Notes: generated by a model not told the origin, from the sequence alone. 64,000 bases of DNA from Parapristionchus giblindavisi (GCA_943737045.1 CALSFV010000371.1:62001-126000); one strand, 5' to 3'; shown: positions 23,901 through 34,293, counted from the stretch's first letter. Numbers and translations are program-made.

Positions 23901-26900
23901 AAAATCAGAAGATTCATGAATCGATCCAGTGAAGTTCTCTTGAATGTACTCTTTCCACTGTTCATCATCAACTTTGTATCCTTTCCAGCAAAGATCACCA
24001 GGCCATAGCACCTTCAAGGAGAATATGTTCACAGAGGTGAATGTTTCCTGAGTGTGGTCACGATAATTTGTGTTTTTGCCTGTCTTTGGGGTTTTTGGGT
24101 TTTTGGTTTTTGGGGATTGGGGTTTTTGGGGTATGAGCAAAGAATTTAAGTCACGAATACCCCCAGCTAATGTTAAACTATCATGCGATGCGCTCTGGCT
24201 TTCTTTGTATGCGTGAGAGAATTGCCAAGTTGAGGAATGAAAAAAATTCCATGTATGCTTTGAGCAAGTTTGTTCTGTTCGTAACAAAATAACAACGACA
24301 ACTGACCATTGCGTATTCTTCAGAATGCATCCTCTCAAGAGGATATTATCGTTAGTGATTGGGGTATTCTTCTGGTTCCATTGCAGTTGTCCCTGTAAAT
24401 AACAATTATTCCACGACGAAAAATCGCTCTTCTTGCAAGCCATGAGAGGACAAAACGCTTACCTGCATTTCATTGAGGTTTTCGAACTCTTAGATGTAAG
24501 AGTTTCTAAATCTAGTTTTCAAAGGTTGTTTCCACTCCCTCTCTGTCTCCACTCCCTCTCTGTCTCCACTCCCTCTCTGTCATCCACTCCCTCTCTGTCT
24601 CCACTCCCTCTCTGTCTCCACTCCCTCTCTGTCACCACTCCCTCTCTGTCTCCACTCCCTCTCTGTCCACTCCCTCTCTGTCTCCACTCCCTCTCTGTCT
24701 CCACTCCCTCTCTGTCTCCACTCCCTCTCTGTCTCTTGTGTGGAGAGGTGACCTATTCCTTAGCTCCCTTATCTCTTGTTTTTTTCGTTTATTTTCGTGT
24801 TATCTTTCTGTTTCCTAGTTATTGATTGATTCAATCTAGACTTCCCTCCTTAATCCGTTCGTATCTCTTCCTGATCTCTATCTGTCTATCTTTCTTTTAC
24901 AATGGTTAAGCGTGGTCCTGATGTTTCCCCCACCTCTCTCCGTGCTGAAATCGAGACCAATAAGTTTCTTGACATTTCTTCTCTGTCTGCTAGTTTGGAC
25001 GAGTATTGTGCCGCCGAGGCTGACAACATGAGGGACAATCCTTTGTTCCTTTTGCTGGCCTCGTGTGCTGTATACATCCGTCAACTAGCAGGCAATGCTT
25101 CTCTGAATATTGAAGAGACATTGGAATCAGAGAAGAGGGCAAGAAGTGTGGTAGTTGAGTGTCTCGAAGAGTCACCCCACGTCCTTGCTAGTGATCGATG
25201 TATGGATGATAAATCCAAGATCACGAGGATGCTGGACTTGGGTGATATCGATGTCACTCCGGTCTCGGTTTACAGGATGGGTAGGGTGAGGGAGAGCATT
25301 GGCGGCAAGCCTCCTAAGCCACGGCCTATCAAGGTCGTTTTCCCGTGTTCCTCTGCTCAAAAGTCTTTCATTCGCTCTTCTCGCACCATTCGTAGTGCAT
25401 CTGACTTCAAAGGAGTCTTTATCCGCCCCAGTCAATCTGCTAAAGAACGTCAAGAAGCATATGAATTGAGAGAGGAGAAAAGAAGAAGGGAAAGAGATGA
25501 AAAGAAGGAGTACGTAATCTACAATGGAGAGATTATCGAGAAATCTCTATTGGAATCTATCAAGGCCAAGAACAAGATCAGATCCAATCCTCGCTCTGCT
25601 AATGGATCAAACCATTAAGCATTGATGGTCCCCTATCTACTCTATCTTGTTATTATTATAATATTAGATCCATAGTAAATAAGTTACCCGCATTTAGATC
25701 ATTCCTATCTATATCAAAACCTGATATTGTTTTCCTATCTGAGACCTGGCTTAACAATCGTATTCCTTCACCACTTATCACTGCCTCCTTGCCTTATACT
25801 ATTATCAGACATGATCGTAGAAGTAGAGGAGGGGGCATAGCCATAGTATTACGTGATCATCTCCTATACACTTCAGTTCCTATTACCCACCCTGATTTCG
25901 AAACATTATCGATTGACTTGTTCCTCTCTTCGTCTTTCATTCGTATCTGCGTAGTTTATAGACCTCCCAATTACAACACATCTAAGACTGAATCTTTGAT
26001 CTCACTGCTCACAGATCTAGTTACTTCATCACCGTATCCAGTAATTCTTCTTGGTGACTTTAATAGTGATGCTCTCGTTGCGCCATCTTCACCTGTTGAT
26101 ATCTTGTTACATGATTTCATCTCTATATCTGGTCTTTCTCATATTTCTCTCTCTCCCACTAGGAATGAAAGATGCATTGACTGGCTCTGTGCTACTGACC
26201 CTACAACTATATTTTCCTCATCAATAATTCCAGCATTCCCAACTTGTGATCACTCTGGCCTTTCCTTCTCTCTTTCACCATCAGTTTCCACTCCTATACA
26301 AACTCTTGTTCGTGATTTTGCCCGCACAGATTTCGATGCTCTTTCTTCATATTTACGCAATATTGATTGGCTGTCTGTCTATTCCGATGAACCTGATATT
26401 GACTCCGTATACTCCTCTTTCGTCACTGTTGTCCATAATGCTATTGACTTATTTGTTCCTTTCCGCGCACCTCGAAATGCTACTTTTTCATATCCTCAGC
26501 ATATTCAGAACCTGATCCTTCATAGAAATGCTCTATTCTCCAAAATTTCTCAACCTACCGTTCGCGCGCTTTACGACAAATGTAGTAAAACATTGCTTAA
26601 AAGTATCAATAGATGGAATTCTTATACTGAGCGCAAAACACTACAACGCACCAAGGACCTCTATAGGCATGTCTCTTCGCTAACTCGACCCAAACCCTCT
26701 CCTCCTAAAGAACTTTTAGATAAAAACAACAAGTCTATAATTGATACCCAGCAAAAAGCTGATCTATTAGCTTCCGAATTTGCTTCTCATTTTACTTTAG
26801 ATGATTCCATTCTCCCCACTCTCTCATCTCAACCTGTCCCTGTCTCTTTGTCTTCAATTACTTTCTTCCCTTCTGAGGTCTACAAAGCTCTTTGCAAACT

Positions 26901-29900
26901 CAAACCTTCTGGTTCTTGTGGTTTTGATAATATACCTCAAATAGTATTCAAAAGGTGTGCCCATGCCTTATCTCTACCTCTTTGTGACATTTTCAACCTA
27001 AGTATGATCTCTGGTACAGTACCATCTATGTGGAAACACTCATTGATTACTCCTCTTGCTAAACCTGGCAAAGATCAACGTTCTCCCTCCTCATATCGTC
27101 CTATCTCTATCACTTCACCAGCCTCAAAAACAATGGAAAGGTTGATAAAGCATCATCTAGTTAATCATCTTGAATCTTTTAATATCATTCCTACCCATCA
27201 ACATGGCTTTAGATCAGGCGCATCAGTAGTTACCAACCTTCTTGAATGCGAAAATGATTGGAGTAAAGCATTATCATCTGGACTCTCAACTGATATAATA
27301 TATCTTGACTTTAGCCGTGCATTTGACACAGTACCATTCTCCAAACTTCTATTCAAATGTTCATATTATGGTCTGTCTGATAACATGCTTAATTGGTTAC
27401 ACTCATTCTTATCAGATCGGGTTTTCTCCGTAAGATTGAATCATACTCTTTCTTCGCCTTTCCCAGTTTTGTCTGGTGTTCCTCAAGGAAGTGTACTAGG
27501 TCCACTCCTGTTTACGTTGTACATTGCTGATTTATCTGCACATATTGCAAAATTCCCTAATCTCCGCATTCATGCATATGCTGATGATGTCAAACTTTAC
27601 ATTTCTTATAATAAAGATTCATACCTGACACGTTCATCTGAAATGCAATCTGCTCTTGATGCCCTCTTTCTTTGGACAACACAAAATCAGCTATCTTTAT
27701 CAACACCCAAGTGCACTCATTTACATATCGGTTCTCGCTCTTTGTTACCCTCATATTCTATCAATTTGTGCCAACTCTCAAATGTCTCACAAATGCGCGA
27801 CCTAGGAGTACAAGTACATTCTAATTTCAAAAAATCTGTTTCTATTGAAGATCGTATCAATAAGGCAATGTTTGCAATGCGCACTCTACTTAAAGCAGTT
27901 TCTGTAAATTGTCCCCATATTTTGCTCAAATGCTACCGAACATATGTATTGCCCCATTTAGATTTTGCATCACAATTTTGGAATCCCCATTACAAATCTG
28001 ATATATTCAAAATTGAAAAAGTTCAGAAAACCTTTACTCGTATTCTTTACTACAGATGCTACCCTTCTCCATCCTACCCCCTTTCCCTCCCGTGTTATTC
28101 AACGCGTTTATCATTTCTTGGTTTAATTTCACTTTCAGATAGAAGAATCGTTTCAGATCTTTCTCTAGCTCGATCGATAATGAATCGATCCACTATTATT
28201 GAACCATCTAAGTTCTTTAGATATAGACAAACACGTGGTAGACACACATCTTTTGGTATATATCATGAATTTACTAGTAACACGATCAGATATAATAGTT
28301 TTTCAGTTAGAGTTTCTCGATGGCTAAGTAAGTTGCCTCGTGAGGTAATCCTCTCGGAAACTTCAGCAGCCTTCAAGCGTCAGCTCACTCCCGAAATTCT
28401 CCTTACATTGAAATAATGTATTTTGAATTTTGTGATTACCATCAACTTATATGATTTCAATATCATTATCATTATCAGACTTTTTCAGCACTAATGAAAG
28501 ATTTTGCAGCATTTATTGAGAATGTTGTACACACATTTTCAAGTGAGAGTCTGTATTTTCTTCTTCCATTCTTTTGCTGATATTTACAAAAAGGCTAACA
28601 AAAGTGAAAGATGTGAACTATTCTCTCTCTGTCTCTATCCTTGTCTTTTATATATCTTTCCCTTTCTTATTTCCTTTCATCTCGCCTTGTCCGCCCCCCA
28701 TGCGAGTAGTTCACAGATATATACTTGTTCTTATATCCTTTCTGTTAGGTCCCACCATCACCCCCTTCTGTAGTCGTCGATATCTCTCATAGTTGATCTT
28801 TGGTCCTGGTCATTCTCACTGAAGATGCTGTTAACTCCGCAAGTTCTCATGGTCCACAACTGAGTCCACCACCACACACTCCTCGCTCACTCGCACTGTT
28901 ACCCTCTGTCTTCGTCCAAGAGAGGGACCACTGTATCCTATGAGAGATCCCCCTTTCCACCCTGAGATATCAAACCCTAACCCCCCATTATATCACATTT
29001 AAATTTCATGAATTTTCACTAGTCACTTTTATGTGTTTCGTTTCGTGCATACGCACGTTGATAAAAAATAATAATAAATAACAATTATTCCACGACGAAA
29101 AATCGCTCTTCTTGCAAGCCATGAGAGGACAAAACGCTTACCTGCATTTCATTGAGGTTTTCGAACTCTTAGATGTAAGAGTTTCTAAATCTAGTTTTCA
29201 AAGGTTGTTTCTACAGCTCAACTATGGTTTTTTTCTCTGTTTGTGTCACACAAAATAAGTTCTCTCTCTCGATGGACAGTCATGGAATGTGCATATTCTG
29301 TATAGAACTGATCATTGTATCCAGGAGAGAACCCTTCCAACCCTTGAGCCATTCCATCCTCGTCCATTCGCCAAATGAGTCACGTTTATAGTTCAAACTA
29401 TTTTCAATCTTAATATTAATGCGTCTCGTTTAGCGCATAAGCATATCGATAAAATAATAAATAACTCACTTGAAACTTATCGAGCTTATTGTTAGGAGGT
29501 TCACAAACCACATCACCTACAACGGAATCTACTGTGATCTTTAATCTTTAATCCTTGATCTTTAATTTATTTACATTTTTCAGTTTAAAATTTAAGTTCA
29601 TGAATATGTTATATTTGTACATTATATTAGAATACCGTTGAACTTGGCAATTGAATCGAGATTATCTCCCATAGATTCCGTCTCTCCCAGTGCCGATTTA
29701 GTCTTAAGATTAGTCTCTCCGTCCAATTCTTTTGTCTCGATATAGCATATTCCATGCGGTTCGGATGTGGTTAGTACGAGGAGATCAGCCTGTGATTCAT
29801 AATGATAAGAATGCTGATAAGAAAACGATGATGTTGTGTTAGATTTCCCTTTCGTGACTCCCCCATAGCGACGGAAACGTCAACATGAACTCTGATGAAT

Positions 29901-31497
29901 GTCAATTTCTAGCGGAATCCTGGCATAAATATAATATTTACAACAAATATATTGGATTTATGCCAAAATTCCGATCGAATGTTTCATTCTGCTAAAACGT
30001 TAAAGGGACTGAAACCTTTGTCAAAGGTCTCTCCATTGCGCACACTATGTCTCTGTTCTCTAACAACGAGAGAGCGTAGGTTGTTGAAGAGACCGTTGAC
30101 AAAGGTGTCAGCCTCTATAACGCGGATGTCTCCGTTGCTACGACTGCGTCACGTAAGGCAAATGTAACATCGCATGACATACCGCTACAAATTGATTGCT
30201 CTTCATCCTTATCACATCTCCCACTCGAACGGATGACCATGGTTCTTCCGCCAATTTTCCGTTCCGAACCACGTAAGACTTGCGATTGTTCACACTTCGA
30301 TCGGAGATATGGCGTTGCTGTAAGAGTTGAGATAACACCACTAAACCAGTTGTTGAAAATGTTAAAAATGTAATGTAAATATAAGATTATGAACAGCTTC
30401 TTCATGTGAAATTGATAAGTACCCTTTAAGTTTTGAATTACCAGAATAGTTACTAGAACTATAGCAATTTCTGCTCCAGAAATCTCTAACGCCTCTAACG
30501 AAATGAATGAAAGGACTTACAATATCGTCATAAGCGTCCTTGACAGCCGAGAAGGCTAATACAAAAACGAGAGGAACAAGAGTTGTGAACCACGAGACGG
30601 ATGATATTTGAGGAATGAACTGAAGTGATACAACATATTAAGAACTATATTTGCATATTTGTATTTGTATATTTGTTTATATATTAATATGTTTGTTAGT
30701 AGCCTACTTATTATATTGGAATAAACGGGAAGGCAAGTTGAATACTTGGGGGAAAGTATCTATGGGAAGTATAGACTATATGTATAGTATAGACTATATA
30801 TATAGTAGAGGTGATTTATGATTAATGTTATTGATATTGATTTATTGATATATGAGAGTATTGGTAGGAAAAAGTAGATCACTGTTAGTAACATCTATTC
30901 GATAATTAGATTTTTTGTGAGACTGGATCAACATGATGTTCGAAAGACGCAAAAATAATAGAAACATCAAGAAAAAAATAGAGAGGAGACAATATGGAAA
31001 ACGAGGAGAGGTTTTCTCTTCTTTACACATTTAACAGAACATAGGAGAAAACTTACTTGTAAGATTAACAAAAGCAAGAAGTAAAAGTTGGCTATCCGTT
31101 GAAATTGCTCGAACAAATTAACAGGAATAAACGTAATGATGTTATATTTTGAGGTTTTGATGAAGTTATCCTGAAATTAACAAATATAAATCGATATAGG
31201 AGAACTATTATTGAAAATATCAGAAATATCATAGTAGGTTAATGTTATTGTACATGACGTTCGAGATTAAAGAAAGAAAATCCCATTTTATGACACTTCT
31301 GTTTCAGTGGAAGCATTGCTTAGCTAATCTTGGTAAAATGTAATATTCCTGTACTGTTCGAGATGAAATTATGAAACAAATAAACTTACAGCATATTTGA
31401 ATTGCTGATTATATTGTTGATCGTTTGCTCGTAATTTTCTCTCAGCTACTTCTCCACCTTCACTATCACTTCCTTTCTTGCAACATTTCCATCCCAT
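14908..31497 (-). CDS. P4-type ATPase, phospholipid flippase (ATP8B/TAT-like), ~38 exons
   Basis: ATP-driven aminophospholipid flippase moving lipids from the outer to the cytosolic leaflet, normally with a CDC50 partner. Exons: 31390-31497, 31057-31170, 30521-30619, 30183-30317, 29636-29789, 29470-29516, 24307-24392, 23897-24011, 23556-23688, 23221-23314, 22970-23096, 22215-22277, 22100-22168, 21734-21835, 21505-21612, 21095-21205, 20763-20887, 20565-20697, 20362-20440, 19768-19886, 19537-19632, 19322-19366, 18912-19014, (18667-18679), 18360-18608, 17964-18059, 17835-17908, 17542-17647, 17189-17298, 17053-17139, 16964-17009, 16704-16790, 16150-16246, 15849-15949, 15577-15710, 15266-15344, 15079-15155, 14908-14965; about 1,255 aa. 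Motifs: LRAND N-tail, DGET (about 175), [16 protein letters not shown] (about 411), KGAD, TGDKTETA, GDGANDV, C-terminal [15 protein letters not shown]. Phases agree everywhere except around 18667-18912, where one small exon or junction is unresolved. The start ATG is taken at 31495-31497; an upstream exon is possible. Class: ATP8B-like (C. elegans tat-2/tat-4 type, inferred). Confidence 0.93.
15371..15470. repeat. Palindromic MITE-like element, CTCTCG family (flippase intron)
   Basis: Ends CACACCCCGAACTAATTT and AAGATTAGCTTTTGGTG; the core TGCTCTCTGC...GAGAGAGCG folds. It lies between the C-terminal tail exons. Confidence 0.7.
16272..16454. mobile_element. 183-bp MITE with AGGACA ends (flippase intron)
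   Basis: Inverted ends AGGACAAAGTATTTGAAAT and ATTTTCAAATACGCTGTCCT, plus inner arms CTTGTCAAGCA/TGCTTGACAAG. It is non-coding and a family distinct from the other palindromes in the window. Confidence 0.75.
16516..16626. repeat. Palindromic MITE-like element, CTCTCG family (flippase intron)
   Basis: AGCTAATTTGAAACTCACCG and GAGAGTTTCAAATTAGCT are complementary, with GAGAGAGAGGCCAGAG near the centre. Confidence 0.7.
17041..17052 (-). other. GC-AG intron donor in the flippase gene
   Basis: The exon 17053-17139 ends TTTAG and is followed by GCAAGT rather than GT. The join to 16964-17009 (acceptor TTTTAG) gives an uninterrupted [14 protein letters not shown], which matches the family, so the non-canonical donor is well supported. 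Confidence 0.75.
17670..17806. mobile_element. MITE with AGAGAAAAAAA ends (flippase intron)
   Basis: Left AGAGAAAAAAAATGT and right CACTTTTTTTCTCTG are inverted; the interior includes ACCACAAGTCTTGTG. It belongs to the 1005-1201 family. Confidence 0.65.
18667..18679 (-). other. Candidate 13-nt micro-exon of the flippase gene
   Basis: TTCTAG acceptor, 13 nt and GTAAGT donor. Read as SFTY it matches the place where P4-ATPases have FTY just before the regulatory loop. However, the phase left by the previous exon (18912-19014, one nucleotide over) does not match, so either another tiny exon is missing between them or this one is not used. Confidence 0.4.
19670..19753. repeat. Palindromic MITE-like element, CTCTCG family (flippase intron)
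   Basis: CACCCCGGGCTAATTTTACT and AAAATTAGATCGGGTG ends; the core ACTCTCTCG...CTAAGAGAGT is present. Confidence 0.65.
20447..20530. repeat. AAATAAATA-type simple repeat
   Basis: A run of TAAA/ATAAATAC units in a flippase intron. Confidence 0.9.
22425..22490 (+). mobile_element. 3' tail fragment of the LINE at 24.5-29.1 kb
   Basis: TTTTCACTCGTCATTTG...GTTTCGTTCCATGCATACGC followed by an AATAATAAT tail matches the last ~70 bp of the full-length LINE (28995-29074). Another diverged tail lies at 29375-29458. The interval 22316-22519 also carries inverted AGAAAAAAGCCTAG/CTAGGCTTTTTTCT ends, so this tail may lie inside a MITE. Confidence 0.55.
24163..24235. repeat. Palindromic MITE-like element, CTCTCG family, degraded (flippase intron)
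   Basis: CCCCCAGCTAATGTTAAACT start, then GGCTTTCTTTGTATGCG and TGAGAGAATTGCCAAG; the right end is missing. Confidence 0.45.
24396..24532. repeat. 137-bp target-site duplication of the full-length LINE, left copy
   Basis: By eye identical to 29075-29211 (offset 4679). It starts TAAATAACAATTATTCCACG and ends AAAGGTTGTTTC. It begins 2 bp from the AG of the flippase acceptor at 24393-24394, so the acceptor's upstream tract is retained on this side. Confidence 0.9.
24533..24735 (+). repeat. 17-bp tandem repeat in the LINE 5' UTR
   Basis: About a dozen copies of CCACTCCCTCTCTGTCT, some with one extra or missing base. Position at the element's 5' end suggests promoter-like monomers, as known for other LINEs (inference). 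The 130- and 61-codon open frames crossing it are repeat artefacts. Confidence 0.9.
24902..25618 (+). CDS. LINE ORF1 protein (238 aa), RNA-binding type
   Basis: Starts at ATG 24902 (ACAATGGTT context) and runs to TAA 25616-25618. The sequence matches ORF1 proteins of invertebrate LINEs: an N-terminal predicted helical region, a central segment [10 protein letters not shown]...RPIKVVF like the ORF1 RRM-type fold, and a very basic/acidic [16 protein letters not shown] helix near residue 190. No zinc knuckle is visible. Its expected role is coating LINE RNA and chaperoning target-primed reverse transcription. Its 3' end overlaps the ORF2 open frame by 16 nt. Confidence 0.8.
   Translation: MVKRGPDVSPTSLRAEIETNKFLDISSLSASLDEYCAAEADNMRDNPLFLLLASCAVYIRQLAGNASLNIEETLESEKRARSVVVECLEESPHVLASDRCMDDKSKITRMLDLGDIDVTPVSVYRMGRVRESIGGKPPKPRPIKVVFPCSSAQKSFIRSSRTIRSASDFKGVFIRPSQSAKERQEAYELREEKRRRERDEKKEYVIYNGEIIEKSLLESIKAKNKIRSNPRSANGSNH
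25603..28416 (+). CDS. LINE ORF2: APE endonuclease and reverse transcriptase (~937 aa open)
   Basis: The open frame runs from just after a TAA at 25600-25602 to TAA 28414-28416. Endonuclease signatures: [45 protein letters not shown] (catalytic His). RT signatures: [25 protein letters not shown] (motif A Asp), [14 protein letters not shown], and [10 protein letters not shown] (motif C YADD). The C-terminal [10 protein letters not shown] and [11 protein letters not shown] segments resemble the other LINE pieces at 2949 and 36122. No in-frame ATG precedes the endonuclease core, so initiation must be by reinitiation, frameshift or a non-AUG codon. No interruption was seen. Confidence 0.9.
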   Translation, partial: WIKPLSIDGPLSTLSCYYYNIRSIVNKLPAFRSFLSISKPDIVFLSETWLNNRIPSPLITASLPYTIIRHDRRSRGGGIAIVLRDHLLYTSVPITHPDFETLSIDLFLSSSFIRICVVYRPPNYNTSKTESLISLLTDLVTSSPYPVILLGDFNSDALVAPSSPVDILLHDFISISGLSHISLSPTRNERCIDWLCATDPTTIFSSSIIPAFPTCDHSGLSFSLSPSVSTPIQTLVRDFARTDFDALSSYLRNIDWLSVYSDEPDIDSVYSSFVTVVHNAIDLFVPFRAPRNATFSYPQHIQNLILHRNALFSKISQPTVRALYDKCSKTLLKSINRWNSYTERKTLQRTKDLYRHVSSLTRPKPSPPKELLDKNNKSIIDTQQKADLLASEFASHFTLDDSILPTLSSQPVPVSLSSITFFPSEVYKALCKLKPSGSCGFDNIPQIVFKRCAHALSLPLCDIFNLSMISGTVPSMWKHSLITPLAKPGKDQRSPSSYRPISITSPASKTMERLIKHHLVNHLESFNIIPTHQHGFRSGASVVTNLLECENDWSKALSSGLSTDIIYLDFSRAFDTVPFSKLLFKCSYYGLSDNMLNWLHSFLSDRVFSVRLNHTLSSPFPVLSGVPQGSVLGPLLFTLYIADLSAHIAKFPNLRIHAYADDVKLYISYNKDSYLTRSSEMQSALDALFLWTTQNQLSLSTPKCTHLHIGSRSLLPSYSINLCQLSNVSQMRDLGVQVHSNFKKSVSIEDRINKAMFAMRTLLKAVSVNCPHILLKCYRTYVLPHLDFASQFWNPHYKSDIFKIEKVQKTFTRILYYRCYPSPSYPLSLPCYSTRLSFLGLISLSDRRIVSDLSLARSIMNRSTIIEPSKFFRYRQTRGRHTSFGIYHEFTSNTIRYNSFSVRVSRWLSKLPREVILSETSAAFKRQLTPEILLTLK
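29075..29211. repeat. 137-bp target-site duplication of the full-length LINE, right copy
   Basis: Right flank of the insertion. The CTG (AG acceptor) present next to the left copy is replaced here by the LINE tail AATAATAA, so this copy cannot act as the flippase splice acceptor. Confidence 0.9.
30118..30175. repeat. Half of a GTTACATTTGCC palindromic element (flippase intron)
   Basis: GCGTCACGTAAGGCAAATGTAAC matches one arm of the 14205-14303 palindrome; the partner arm is degraded. Confidence 0.45.
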
Positions 31498-32249
31498 CTT
31501 CCATGAAATTATTTCTGCAATCAATAAGTGTAATATATTTTGCTCAATTACTGTCATATTACATATTCTCTACATATTCTAGCCGGTCAACATTTAGCTT
31601 GTTTATTTGCACATCGGTGCGATTTCGGTCTTATCCGTAGTGCGTATCGCTTGAAGGAGTTGGCTAAGTTGACAAATGGTTCGCCCGAATGGATAAATGC
31701 AAGGAGTGATTCTGTTTCGAAACAAAAACAGATGAAAGAAATGAATCAAGAGTGACGTAATTTAAACGTTTCCTATTATTTGAAAGCAGTTTGCACGCAA
31801 AAAATCATTTTGTTCATTTTTTAATTTCTTCTCAACTTTGTCGTTGATTATTTCAAGACTGCAGTAGCCGCAATTTTTAAACTGATTTGAACATAACTCG
31901 TTTGAAACTTCGCGCCATTTGTTTCACAGAACGCTAAATTAAAACAAAAATGTAGAAACATTTTAAATCGTTTGAAACGTTTCAGTTCATGCGCCCTATT
32001 TGGAATGATTTGGAATGACTGTACTCCTCTCCTACCCATATCAATTGTTTGCCTTCTTCTATTTGCCAAAGAAAGAAACGTCTCATACGCTTCTTATCTT
32101 CACTATATTTATGGGTTTCGGAGAAGTGGAAAACTAACTTGGAGATCTTCCTGTGTTTTGATTTATTGATTGTGGACGTTGATGGACGAAATTCAATCGG
32201 AACTAGTCTTTAAGCTGAACGATTAGAATGACATGGATAGAATGTAATA

Positions 32250-32395
32250 TTAGATAATAATAATAATTATTATTTATCGTTTTATTAAAATTTATCGCAA
32301 AATTTTAAAGAAAAATCGTTGATAGTGTGAGTGATAAAGTAAGAAGAAACGAAAAGAACTGTAACAGCTAACAATAAGATTGAGTCACACTAGAC
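32250..32395 (-). mobile_element. Diverged LINE 3' end, same family as 2949-3714
   Basis: The reverse complement shares AGCTGTTACAGTTCTTTTCG, TTCTTCTTA and GCGATAAA plus the ATT-rich terminal repeat with the 3' UTR of the kinase-flanking LINE. Confidence 0.65.
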
Positions 32396-34293
32396 AGAGA
32401 CGCTTCACTTGATATAGTTGTGAGTGATGAGAGAGAGAGAGTCATCCTATGGTGATAAGGAATATGAAAGGAAAGAGAAATAAAGAATAAAGAAACTATC
32501 TAGCTCTTGAATCATTGATCAATCTTCAGATGGTGTGATAAAAAATCGATTATTCATTACGCCCATTACTCATGCGAATGCAAGCGCTGGTTCAAAAGGT
32601 TGCGAAATGAAAGGATTGAAATCTCTCCTTGCTTCACTCTCTCGCCCCTTTTTCATTTCAATTAGTGACTTTTGTTCAGCTCATAGAAATGACATTTATT
32701 CTTGATAGTTATTCATTTTGTTTTGCATGATCGTATCTTTAACTTTCAATATTTCTCGAATCGACTGATTTCTTTGATATAGTTTTTTGGTGTAGTTACA
32801 ATTAGATAATGTTGGTACGAACTTGATATTGACTATTATTTATCATTACTATTCATTGATGAATGAATCCCATTCTATTCTGTCCTTCTCTTCAACTATG
32901 ACAGCCTATTTTTACCCTCTTCGTTTTTTTTGTATTTTGCCAAATTTTCAATGCACGCACCCCCGTGCTGGGGAAACTCATAGTATGTTTGACAATGGTA
33001 CATTATTTCATTAGTGTTTTTCTTGTTTACTCGTCTATTCGGCTTTCTTTCCCAATATAATAGTGCCTTCTATTTCAATACAATACATTTTATCAACACT
33101 AGCAATACAATACATTTTATCAACACTAAGTTAGTAGATACAATACAATGCAAAAGTAGATTGTAGGACAGTGATTAGTGCAGTCAGACACAAAAGACTG
33201 GCTTGCAACTTCTTATCTTTCTGTCCACGATCTCTGATGTGATAGAGCGTTTTATCCCAGCCTAGAAAACGGTTGAAATGGATAATTATAGTCATTCATT
33301 GAAATGACTTCGTTTTATTCTATATTGTATTGAAACTGATACGAAGAGTTTTCTTCATTGACCATAGCACAAAATTGTATCGCTTGTCATAACTCCCAAA
33401 CTATTTAATTATCAGGCATTATATTACAGACAAAATAACATCATTAGACGAAAGGTTTCTCGTGCTGAATTTTCTATTGAACAATCACAATTGTCCCAAA
33501 ATTTGATTTATGATCACACTCATACTCTCTCCCTCGACCTCTCCTTAATAATAATAATAATAATAATAATTGTCAATTCTTACAGAAAGATTACATATGT
33601 GACAAATACATCTAAAGATGAAAACGTCCTTCTATCTCTCTCTTTACCAATGTATATCTTACCAATCAATTCATTCGTCCAACCTTATCGTCTATGTCCT
33701 CTTAGACATTCAATCATTCTTGTATATCTATTTCCCTCCGGTTGTGTTCTTGTGTATTTGTTTATTGGTAGTGATGACCTAACAATAAGGCAAAGAATCG
33801 AAAAAGGGTGGTGGAATATCTCGTGCTCCCAATGGCTAACAACCATATCCCAGCACGCCATAGAGTGAACCTGAAAAATATTGATTGATTGAATATTGAT
33901 TGATTGTGTTCTTGTTCTCAAGTCAAGTCGTCGATTTGCATATTTTCATATTACTATTGTCGGCAATCAAAATCTCACTGATGATGAAGAGTTTACGAAA
34001 AGTCTGAATAAAAACGCGTTTCTTCATAATATGATCTCACACAGTTTGGCAAGATCACTAACATCTACACACTTTATTTATTTATTCCATGAAATATATA
34101 TTCATAAACAACAATGACTGCAATTGTTTCATGTATTTTGGAAAGAATGAGTTAACACATAATACAAAATATTCAATCTGTATATGTCTGTCAAATGCAA
34201 ACGAAGAACGATTTTGAAAGAAATGATGTAAATAAGGTCAAACTAAATCGCCCGAGATTGGCATTTCCTTCTTCATGCAACCAGTTCAAACAG

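Larger units (their letters stand above)
24533..29074 (+). mobile_element. Apparently intact LINE (non-LTR retrotransposon), 4.5 kb
   Basis: Complete structure: tandem-repeat 5' UTR (24533-24735), ORF1 (24902-25618), ORF2 with endonuclease and reverse transcriptase (25603-28416), a ~650-bp 3' UTR, and an AATAATAA tail. Flanked by a perfect 137-bp duplication. It sits in sixth-intron position of the flippase gene on the opposite strand. Both frames are open and the duplication is unmutated, so insertion was recent. By its APE-type endonuclease and RT layout it belongs to the CR1/Jockey-like LINEs; the exact clade is not resolved. Confidence 0.92.
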
